DNA of 5,033 nucleotides from Elusimicrobiota bacterium (GTDB taxonomy: Bacteria; Elusimicrobiota; Elusimicrobia; UBA1565; UBA9628), in the NCBI GenBank assembly GCA_016194625.1, contig JACQBB010000097.1:1-5033 (forward strand). Reading direction: 5' to 3'. This document shows, in pieces, positions 1 to 4,982 of this stretch (within the stretch, counting starts at the first letter, position 1; the number at the start of each line of letters is the position of its first letter). Below the pieces are notes generated by a model that saw only the letters and a program-made list of their open reading frames with translations, searched no databases and had not been told where the DNA came from. The translations under genes and the position numbers were made by a program.

Positions 1-1172
1 AGCCGGGCGAGCGCGCCGCGCCCCAGCCGGACGCCGCGCGCGCGGTCGCGACGCTGTACGCGCACTCGGGCCTCACCGCGGGCTTCGGCAACGGCCTGTT
101 CCCGGTCGCCGTCGGCCGGACGGTCGGCGGCACCACCACGATCAACTCCGGCACTTGCCTGCGCCCGCCCGCGGACGCGGTCGCGCGCTGGGCGCGCGTG
201 AGCGGTTTCGACGCGGAGGGCTTCGCCGCCGGCGTGGAGGAGGCGTGGACCGCGCTGGGCGTCGCGACGGTCCCCGCGGCGCTGGCCGGCGGCTCCACGA
301 AGCTGTTCTTCCGCGGCCTGGAGCGCCTGGGCGTGGGCGGCGGCCACCTGCTCGAGCGCGCGGCCCCCGGCTGCAAGGGCGACGGCCGCTGCTGCTTCGT
401 CTGCCCGACCGGAGCCAAGGCCACCGCCGCCTCGGCGTTCCTGGACCAGGCCGTGCGCGAGCGCGGCGTCGTCCTGCGCACCGGCGCGCGGCTGGAGTCC
501 GCGGTCCCCGCCGCGCGCCCCGGCGCGCCGGTCCGCGCCGTCGTCTCCTGCGGCCCGGAGGCGCGCCTGGAGTCGCTGACCTGCCGCGGCCTGGTCCTGG
601 CCTGCGGGACTCTCGACCTGCGCTACGAGGGCGCGTTCGTCCCTCCGGAGATCGCCCCGCTGACGATGCCGCTGGAGGGCCGTCGCCTGCGCGGCTGGCT
701 CGACGCGTACTCACGCGTCGCGAGCTTCGGCTGGATGGTCCGCGACGCCGGGCGCGGGAGCGTGCGCCACCCGCTCGGCGCGGGCCTGCCGCTGATCCGC
801 TACGACCTGGCCGCGGAGGACGCGCGGCTGATGGCGCGCGCGATGCGCTTCGTCGCGCGCGCGTACCTGGCGGCCGGCGCGCGCAAGGTGCTCCTGCCGC
901 TGAACCGCCCGGACAACGAGCTGGACTCCGAGGCGGCTCTCGACGCCTTCGACTGGGCCTCGGTGCGCCCCGCCCAGCTGCAGACGATGGGCTTCCACCC
1001 GCTGGGGACCGCGGGCCTCGGCCGCGTCGTCGGCGGCGACCTGAAGGCGGCGCCCGGGGTGTGGGTGTGCGACGGCTCGGCCGTGCCCGAGCCGCTCGGC
1101 GTCAACCCGCAGATCACGATCTACGCGCTGGCCCTGAGCCTGGCGCGCCGGCTGCTGAAGGAGGCCGCATGA
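1..1172 (+). CDS. GMC-family FAD-dependent oxidoreductase, C-terminal part (5' truncated by window edge)
   Basis: The reading frame (first full codon at base 3) is open from the left edge to TGA at 1170-1172, giving 389 residues. The N-terminal FAD-binding GxGxxG lies outside the window. At 114-170 the frame encodes GRTVGGTTTINSGTCLRPP, a good match to the GMC signature that contacts the FAD. The C-terminus carries FHPLGT (His codon 996-998) and CDGSAVPEPLGVNPQ (Asn codon 1104-1106). This is the His/Asn active-site pair of GMC enzymes, arranged as in cholesterol oxidases. A Cys-rich stretch at 372-419 (C-x5-CC-x2-CPTGAK) resembles a segment in long-chain alcohol oxidase-like GMC members. The family oxidises alcohols, or sterols, to carbonyls using FAD. 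The specific substrate is unknown. A GTG at 198 could be mistaken for the start, but the signature lies upstream of it, so the real start is off-window. The next gene overlaps by 4 nt, implying an operon. Confidence 0.9.
   Translation, partial: PGERAAPQPDAARAVATLYAHSGLTAGFGNGLFPVAVGRTVGGTTTINSGTCLRPPADAVARWARVSGFDAEGFAAGVEEAWTALGVATVPAALAGGSTKLFFRGLERLGVGGGHLLERAAPGCKGDGRCCFVCPTGAKATAASAFLDQAVRERGVVLRTGARLESAVPAARPGAPVRAVVSCGPEARLESLTCRGLVLACGTLDLRYEGAFVPPEIAPLTMPLEGRRLRGWLDAYSRVASFGWMVRDAGRGSVRHPLGAGLPLIRYDLAAEDARLMARAMRFVARAYLAAGARKVLLPLNRPDNELDSEAALDAFDWASVRPAQLQTMGFHPLGTAGLGRVVGGDLKAAPGVWVCDGSAVPEPLGVNPQITIYALALSLARRLLKEAA
1157..1164 (+). promoter_or_regulatory. Shine-Dalgarno site for the PAP2-like gene
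   Basis: GAAGGAGG lies inside the last codons of the oxidoreductase gene, 4 nt before the ATG at 1169. It is a near-perfect anti-16S match at a slightly short spacing. It fixes the start of the membrane protein at 1169, although the frame stays open far upstream (to about 155), and supports translational coupling through the ATGA overlap. Confidence 0.8.
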
Positions 1173-1840
1173 GGTGGGACGGCAAGGGCTGGAGCCTGCC
1201 GCGGTTCATCGAGCTGACGGTCGCCTCGTGCGCGCTGGCCGCGGCGCTGGCGCTGAACAACTGCGCGGGCCGCGCCGCCGACCGCGCCGGCGAGCTGGCG
1301 CACTCCTCGCCGGACCTGCTGCTGTCGCACCTGCCGGTGGTGGACCTGCGCGTGCTGTTCGTGTACGGCTTCGCCGCGTTCCTGGTCTGTGTGTTCGGGC
1401 TGGGGGCGTGGCGCGAGGGGCGGCGCGCGGCTCACATCCTGTGGCTGTACGCGATCCTGGTCGCCCTGCGCAGCGTCTTCATCACGCTGACGCCGATGCG
1501 CGAGCCCGACGGGGCCCTGCAGGTGCTCGGCGACCCGCTGTTCGACGCGCTGGGCCGCCACATGACCTTCAAGCACGACCTGTTCTTCTCGTCGCACACG
1601 GCGATGCCCTTCCTCGCCTTCCTGAGCTTCCGGGACCGCTGGGCGCGCCGGCTGTTCCTGGCGTTCTCCGTGACGATGGCCGCGACGGTCCTGCTGACGC
1701 GGGTGCACTACTCGATCGACGTGTTCGCGGCTTTCTTCATCACCTACGCGGTGTACCGCTTCGAGCGGCGGTGGCTCAGGGTGCCGTACCGGCGCCTGCG
1801 CCACCGCCTGCTCGGCGGTCTTCTGCGGCCGAAGGCCTAG
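1169..1840 (+). CDS. PAP2 / sphingomyelin-synthase-like integral membrane protein
   Basis: This is a 223-residue polytopic membrane protein. Hydrophobic segments lie at roughly 13-30, 60-80, 87-107, 145-157, 162-178 and 183-198, consistent with six helices. Two motifs mark the family: H136-D137 followed by S141-S142-H143-T144, and V179-H180-Y181-S182-I183-D184-V185. They correspond to the two C-terminal motifs (S-G-H-T and H-Y-[ST]-x-D) of sphingomyelin synthase and PAP2-related proteins. There, two His and one Asp form the catalytic triad for phosphate or phospho-headgroup transfer; here these would be H143, H180 and D184. The SGHT glycine is replaced by Ser. The tail (200-223) is strongly basic (RRWLR...YRRLRHR), so it is probably cytoplasmic. 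The gene starts in an ATGA overlap with the oxidoreductase and has a strong Shine-Dalgarno site. It could be a lipid phosphatase or a phosphotransferase; the sequence does not decide which. The stop codon interlocks with that of the convergent SPFH gene. Confidence 0.87.
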   Translation: MRWDGKGWSLPRFIELTVASCALAAALALNNCAGRAADRAGELAHSSPDLLLSHLPVVDLRVLFVYGFAAFLVCVFGLGAWREGRRAAHILWLYAILVALRSVFITLTPMREPDGALQVLGDPLFDALGRHMTFKHDLFFSSHTAMPFLAFLSFRDRWARRLFLAFSVTMAATVLLTRVHYSIDVFAAFFITYAVYRFERRWLRVPYRRLRHRLLGGLLRPKA

Positions 1841-2760
1841 CCCTTCGCGCCGCCCCTCGGGGCCTCGCCGTCGCCGCCGCGGAAGGCGAGCAGTTCCCGC
1901 AGCATCAGCGTGTCCTGAGGGATCATCGAGATCTCGCCCTTGCTCTCGATCATGCGCTGGGTCTCCAGCACCTCGAACATCGCTTCCAATATGTCGGGCT
2001 GGGCGGAGATCTGCTTGAGCGCCGTGCCGACGATCTTGGGCCGCAGGGCCGCCGCCTCGGCGAAGGCCACGGCGGCCGTGCGCTGGGCGGTGCTGGCGAT
2101 GATGTTGACCTGGTTCTCGCCGTCCTGCTTGATGGCGGCGGTGACCTGGCGCAATCGATTGACCACCTTCTCCTCGATCTGCCGGATCATGCCGGGGTCG
2201 CGGAAGTGGACCTTGCGGATGTACACCGAGCCCAGCTTGTAGCCCCACTCGTGCGACTTGGGGGACACCTCGTCGCGCACGGTCTGGCTCATCTGATGGC
2301 GGTTGCCGAGCATGTCGGCCAGCTTCATGTTCGACAGCGAGCGCACGGTCGCGTTGCTCACGTTGGCCGCGAGCGACCCCCGCGGGTCCGCGTTCTTGAA
2401 GATGTACGCCACCGGGTCGGAGACGTACATCTCGTACCAGATGCCGATGCCCATCGGCGCGCCCTCCTCCGAGTTCACCGGCTCGGAGCGGCGGTACACC
2501 TGGTCCATGCGCATGTCGATGGTGTAGCAGGTGCCGATCCAGTTCACGATCGCGGCGGCGGGGCCCATCCGGAACCACAGGAAGTGCAGGCCGGGCTCCT
2601 TGATGATGTCCAGCACGTTGCCGAACAGCACGTACACCTTCGCGGTGCCCTCGTTGACCACCACGTAGAAGCCGAACACGCGCATCAGGCCGAACAGGAC
2701 GGGGATCAGGATGAACGACCCGACGAAGGTCGTCATCGCGCCCATGAAGAATTCGTTCAT
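1837..2760 (-). CDS. SPFH/Band 7 (stomatin/HflC-like) membrane protein, second gene of the pair
   Basis: The protein has 307 residues. A single N-terminal membrane segment (about 10-33) is followed by a Band 7 domain (about 33-190). It begins VVVNEGTAKVYVLFGNV and contains KEPGLHFLWFR, matching the family's 'gxv..fGk...pGlHf' pattern. Its end, DEVSPKSHEWGYKLGSVYIRK around 163-183, is the stomatin-type 'WGi.v..v.i+' element. Residues 190-250 are an Ala/Glu/Gln-rich helical, coiled-coil-like region, followed by a short C-terminal extension rich in Gly (295-307). Family members oligomerise into membrane rings or scaffolds that organise microdomains and control proteases such as FtsH. No FtsH or NfeD gene is visible here, so HflC is not assigned. 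It is cotranscribed with the upstream SPFH gene: TGA, one base, then ATG. The C-terminal end overlaps the stop of the convergent PAP2-like gene. Confidence 0.9.
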   Translation of the reverse strand: MNEFFMGAMTTFVGSFILIPVLFGLMRVFGFYVVVNEGTAKVYVLFGNVLDIIKEPGLHFLWFRMGPAAAIVNWIGTCYTIDMRMDQVYRRSEPVNSEEGAPMGIGIWYEMYVSDPVAYIFKNADPRGSLAANVSNATVRSLSNMKLADMLGNRHQMSQTVRDEVSPKSHEWGYKLGSVYIRKVHFRDPGMIRQIEEKVVNRLRQVTAAIKQDGENQVNIIASTAQRTAAVAFAEAAALRPKIVGTALKQISAQPDILEAMFEVLETQRMIESKGEISMIPQDTLMLRELLAFRGGDGEAPRGGAKG

Positions 2761-2761
2761 G

Positions 2762-3778
2762 TCAGCGGCCCTCCCGGCGCGCGGCCTCGAGCACGAACTG
2801 CCGCCCCGCCGCGTACAGGCCGAGGCGCACGTTGCGCAGGTAGGCGATCAGCGCGGGCTCGCCGCCGATGCCCTTCAGGTCGCCGAGCTGCTTGGCCATC
2901 GCGGTCAGCGGCTCGACCTCGGCCTGCGCCTTCAGCGTCTCGATCTCGACGGCGCGGCGCGACTGGACGATCTTCTGGTCGGCCGAGGCCTGCGCCAGCG
3001 AGATCGCGGAGAAGACCTCGTTGTGCGCGGTGTTGATCGCCGCCAGCGCGGACTCCACGTCCCGGGGCGGGTCGATGCCGGTGATCAGCGACGCGTCCAG
3101 CACGATGCCGTAGCGCGCGACCGACGAGCGGCCGTCGCGGTCCATCTGGTCGTTGAGCGAGCGCAGGTTCTTGCGGATGTCGTTGATCGAGATGCCCATC
3201 ACGTCGTTGAGGCCGATCGACTGCGCGCCGGCGCCGCCCGCGGCGACGGAGCCCGCCGGCGCCTCGAACGTCGCGATCTTCTCGCGCAGCACCGAGACGA
3301 AGTAGCCCATCACGTGCACGATCGGCTGCTTGATGCCGAACAGGTACGCGTACAGGTTGCGCTCGGACACGCGGTAGCGGATCTGGCCGGTGAGGCCGGT
3401 GTTCAGCTGGTCCTTGGTGACCGCCTCCAGCACGGTGCCGCCCTGGTTGGCCTCCGGCGACTCGGGGTCGAGCGCGATGTTCGCGCTCTGCACCGCGACC
3501 GACACCTTGTACACGCGCTCCCACGGCCACTTGAAGTACGGTCCGCCGGGCGGGATCACGCGCAGCTGCGGATAGTTGTAGCGCTCCTTCTCGTCGCCTT
3601 GGAGCGTCGCGGCCATCTCGGGGTCGTCGAGCGTGGACTTGCCGTCGATGCGCTGGGCGCGCCCGAAGCTGGTCTTGACCGCCCGCTCGTTCTGGTCGAC
3701 CGTGTACAGCCCCGCGACCAGGTAATTGAGGAGGAACCACGCGACGAAGCCGATCACGCCGCCGATGAGGAGACCCAT
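2762..3778 (-). CDS. SPFH/Band 7 (HflK-like) membrane protein, first gene of the pair
   Basis: The protein has 338 residues from the ATG at 3778-3776. A GTG at 3784 would add two residues, but it lies inside the AAGGAAGG ribosome site, so the ATG is preferred. Residues 2-25 form one membrane helix. The Band 7 domain follows: VDQNERAVKTSFGRA (28-42), IPPGGPYFKWPWERVYKVSV (75-94) and TKDQLNTGLTGQIRYRV (121-137). A Gly/Ala-rich loop (about 175-188, GSVAAGGAGA) interrupts the domain near its end. Residues 222-300 resume with YGIVLDASLITGIDPPRDV and a long charged helix typical of flotillin/HflK coiled coils. HflK/HflC-type pairs form hetero-oligomeric membrane cages; by analogy this protein may partner the downstream SPFH protein. 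It differs from classical HflK in lacking the Gly/Pro-rich cytoplasmic N-terminus. A sigma70-like promoter precedes it, with a leader of about 30 nt. Confidence 0.9.
   Translation of the reverse strand: MGLLIGGVIGFVAWFLLNYLVAGLYTVDQNERAVKTSFGRAQRIDGKSTLDDPEMAATLQGDEKERYNYPQLRVIPPGGPYFKWPWERVYKVSVAVQSANIALDPESPEANQGGTVLEAVTKDQLNTGLTGQIRYRVSERNLYAYLFGIKQPIVHVMGYFVSVLREKIATFEAPAGSVAAGGAGAQSIGLNDVMGISINDIRKNLRSLNDQMDRDGRSSVARYGIVLDASLITGIDPPRDVESALAAINTAHNEVFSAISLAQASADQKIVQSRRAVEIETLKAQAEVEPLTAMAKQLGDLKGIGGEPALIAYLRNVRLGLYAAGRQFVLEAARREGR
2769..2775 (-). promoter_or_regulatory. Shine-Dalgarno site for the downstream SPFH gene
   Basis: Read on the minus strand, GGGAGGG sits within the final codons of the upstream SPFH gene, 8 nt before the ATG at 2760. 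With only one base between the two genes, this supports coupled translation and the chosen start. Confidence 0.65.
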
Positions 3779-3783
3779 GGACA

Positions 3784-3791
3784 CCTTCCTT
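3784..3791 (-). promoter_or_regulatory. Shine-Dalgarno site deciding the start of the first SPFH gene
   Basis: AAGGAAGG on the minus strand. Its AAGGA core (3791-3787) is 8 nt from the ATG at 3778 but only 2 nt from the GTG at 3784, which favours the ATG start. Confidence 0.7.
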
Positions 3792-3817
3792 AGGAGAGAC
3801 CACGACCGCGACGCCCG

Positions 3818-3847
3818 AGTTTAGCCCCGTCCCGCGCCCCCCGTCAA
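3818..3847 (-). promoter_or_regulatory. Predicted sigma70-like promoter of the SPFH operon
   Basis: On the minus strand, TTGACG (3847-3842) is followed by an 18-nt spacer and TAAACT (3823-3818). The -35 matches the consensus at five of six positions and the -10 at four of six. Transcription would start near 3811, leaving a leader of about 33 nt that contains the Shine-Dalgarno site. The AT-rich -10 stands out against a very GC-rich background. This is a prediction only. Confidence 0.5.
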
Positions 3848-3872
3848 GCCCGCGGGCCGCGGGACCCGCGGG
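3848..3872. repeat. G/C dyad in the divergent promoter region
   Basis: This segment contains a perfect 10-nt palindrome GCCCGCGGGC (3848-3857). It is followed by a perfect 7+1+7 inverted repeat, CCGCGGG-A-CCCGCGG (3857-3871). The octamer CCCGCGGG occurs twice, 16 nt apart (3849-3856 and 3865-3872). The segment lies immediately upstream of the -35 of the SPFH promoter and covers the place where a -35 for the phosphatase promoter would fall. It could be a regulator-binding site or a hairpin. There is no T-tract, so it is not an intrinsic terminator. G/C palindromes are also likely by chance in such DNA. Confidence 0.4.
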
Positions 3873-3879
3873 ATAGCGG

Positions 3880-3885
3880 TATAAT
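3880..3885 (+). promoter_or_regulatory. Predicted -10 box of the phosphatase gene
   Basis: A perfect TATAAT, rare in this GC-rich sequence, ends 6 nt before the ATG at 3892. Transcription would therefore start at or very near the A of the start codon. No recognisable -35 exists at the usual distance; that place is occupied by the G/C dyad. The only Shine-Dalgarno-like bases (GAGG, 3886-3889) are 2 nt from the ATG, too close to work well, which supports a leaderless transcript. Confidence 0.5.
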
Positions 3886-3891
3886 GAGGCC

Positions 3892-4383
3892 ATGCCCGCT
3901 CCGCGCAAGGTCCTGTTCGTGTGCACCGGCAACATCTGCCGCAGCGCGATGGCCGAGCATCTGCTGCGCAAACGGGCGGCCGACCTCGGGCTCGACCTGG
4001 AGGCGGCGTCGTGCGGGACCGCGGGAGACCCCCGCTACCAGGTCCCCGGCGTCGTGCGCCGTCTCCTCGCCGCGGAAGGCGTGCCCCCGTTCGAGCACCG
4101 GTCCCGGCTGGCCGTGCGCGAGACGCTGCGCTGGGCCGACCTGATCCTGACGATGACGGCCGCGCACCAAGACCATCTCCTGGACCTGTACCCGGAGTTC
4201 TCGCGGCGCACGCGCCTGTTCCGCGAGGCCGCCGGCCTGGACGAGCGCGACGTCGCGGACCCGATGGGGCGCCCGGACGAGGCCTTCGTCCTCTGCCTGG
4301 CCGAGATCCGCGCGGGGTTGGAGAACCTGCTGGCGCCCGGCGGCCTGCTGGCCCCGCGGGCTCCGTCCGCCGGACGCGATTGA
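3892..4383 (+). CDS. Low-molecular-weight protein tyrosine phosphatase
   Basis: This is a cytoplasmic enzyme of 163 residues, the normal length for the family. The catalytic P-loop is V10-C11-T-G-N-I-C16-R17-S18 (C-x5-R, nucleophile C11). The general-acid loop is D120-V-A-D123-P124-M-G, with D123 as the likely proton donor. Other family landmarks are SCGTAGDP (40-47) and the FEHRSR segment (67-72). The position after N14 in the P-loop is Ile. In the arginine phosphatase YwlE this position is Thr, so phosphotyrosine or a similar phosphoester is the more likely substrate. Arsenate reductases of the ArsC type share the fold but need extra conserved cysteines in a C-terminal segment, which are absent here. 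Such phosphatases often act with tyrosine kinases in polysaccharide export or stress control, but no partner is visible in the window. The C-terminal 15 residues (about 149-163) form a Gly/Ala/Pro-rich tail. Confidence 0.93.
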   Translation: MPAPRKVLFVCTGNICRSAMAEHLLRKRAADLGLDLEAASCGTAGDPRYQVPGVVRRLLAAEGVPPFEHRSRLAVRETLRWADLILTMTAAHQDHLLDLYPEFSRRTRLFREAAGLDERDVADPMGRPDEAFVLCLAEIRAGLENLLAPGGLLAPRAPSAGRD

Positions 4384-4409
4384 CGGGGGCGGTCCGGGAG
4401 TGCGAGAAT
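4380..4409 (+). promoter_or_regulatory. Predicted promoter of the zinc-ribbon gene, overlapping the phosphatase stop codon
   Basis: TTGACG (4380-4385) is followed by an 18-nt spacer and GAGAAT (4404-4409). The -35 contains the TGA stop of the phosphatase gene. The -10 ends 9 nt before the ATG at 4419, so the transcript would have a leader of only a few bases. The -10 has an adjacent short inverted repeat GCGAG/CTCGC (4402-4406 and 4412-4416). The -10 is a weak match (four of six), so this is tentative. Confidence 0.4.
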
Positions 4410-4418
4410 CCCTCGCCC

Positions 4419-4982
4419 ATGGGATCCCAGACCTGCCCCGCCTGCAAGGCCGAGAACGACGACTTGGCCCGTTTCTGCGACCAGTGCGGCGTCCCCCTGC
4501 CGAAGGCGGGCGCCGACGAGGAGTGCCCCGCCTGCGGCGGCCGCCTGCGGCCGATCGGCGGCGGCGGCGGCGACTGCTCGGATTGCGGGCTTCACGTCCC
4601 GGCGCCGGACCCCGAGCCGACCGCCCCCGCCGCGGCGCCCGCGCCGCCGGCGAACATGGTCCCCTGCCCGCTGTGCGCCGAGCCCACGCGCGACGACGCC
4701 GCCAGTTGCAAGAGCTGCGGGCTGTGGTACGAGACGCCGCGCGCGCTCCAGCCGTGCCCGCGCTGCGGCCAGCCCGCGGGGCCCGACGACTGCGCGTGCG
4801 GCGCGATCCTGACGCTCGACCGGCTGTTGGGCTTCGTCGCGCCGGGCGTGCGCTTCGTCTGCAAGAAGTGCAAGTCCCCGTTCGCCAAGCCCCCCGGCGA
4901 CGGCACGAAGTGCCCGGCCTGCTCCGGCGCTCTGCTGCCGGCCGAGAACCTGAAGGCGTACGCGCGGAGCCTCCAGGGATGA
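4419..4982 (+). CDS. Five-zinc-ribbon protein of unknown function
   Basis: The protein has 187 residues, with no signal peptide or membrane helix, so it is probably cytoplasmic. Twenty cysteines fall into ten knuckles that pair into five zinc ribbons: C6/C9+C20/C23, C36/C39+C53/C56, C83/C86+C97/C100, C113/C116+C125/C127 and C148/C151+C165/C168. Nine knuckles are CxxC; the C125-A-C127 knuckle is CxC. Ribbon 1 (TCPACKAEN...ARFCDQCG) is the common zinc-ribbon form found at the N-termini of many bacterial proteins. Ribbon 2 has a five-glycine loop (47-51), and a Pro/Ala linker (61-79) separates ribbons 2 and 3. Such modules usually bind nucleic acid or protein, or act as structural adaptors; no catalytic domain is present. 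The start at 4419 gives ribbon 1 complete. The frame is open upstream but overlaps the phosphatase. No Shine-Dalgarno site is well placed. The stop overlaps the next start (ATGA). Confidence 0.85.
   Translation: MGSQTCPACKAENDDLARFCDQCGVPLPKAGADEECPACGGRLRPIGGGGGDCSDCGLHVPAPDPEPTAPAAAPAPPANMVPCPLCAEPTRDDAASCKSCGLWYETPRALQPCPRCGQPAGPDDCACGAILTLDRLLGFVAPGVRFVCKKCKSPFAKPPGDGTKCPACSGALLPAENLKAYARSLQG

Noticed and set aside
198..200. GTG as the start of the oxidoreductase
   Set aside because: The GMC signature at 114-170 is in the same frame upstream, so the gene begins outside the window.
155..1168. Upstream in-frame extension of the PAP2-like protein
   Set aside because: The added residues are Arg/Gly/Pro-rich and overlap the oxidoreductase in another frame. 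The strong Shine-Dalgarno site at 1157-1164 and the ATGA overlap place the start at 1169.
1174..3036. 620-codon plus-strand open frame, together with the 485-codon minus-strand frame at 1121-2578
   Set aside because: Both are Arg/Ala/Gly/Pro-rich translations without domain signatures and lie over the well-supported PAP2-like and SPFH genes. They are a by-product of high GC content.
2711..3793. 360-codon plus-strand open frame opposite the first SPFH gene
   Set aside because: Repetitive Arg/Asp/Val/His composition typical of the antisense of a GC-rich gene. The minus strand has a recognisable Band 7 protein, a promoter and a ribosome site.
3884..4144. Small gene starting at the ATG inside TATAATG
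   Set aside because: It is out of frame with the phosphatase, gives a Cys/Arg/Ala-rich peptide without similarity I recognise, and its start lies inside the predicted -10 box.
3892..4383. Arsenate reductase (ArsC) assignment for the phosphatase-fold protein
   Set aside because: The P-loop CTGNICRS fits both families, but the extra redox cysteines used by thioredoxin-coupled ArsC are not found, and no ars genes are nearby.
4384..4418. Terminator after the phosphatase gene
   Set aside because: Only a 5-bp stem GCGAG/CTCGC with no T-tract is present, and it abuts the next start codon. It is more likely promoter context than a terminator.
4557..4571. GGC trinucleotide run as a phase-variation tract
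   Set aside because: Five in-frame GGC codons form a glycine loop. Changes in copy number would not shift the frame, and such runs are common in GC-rich genes.
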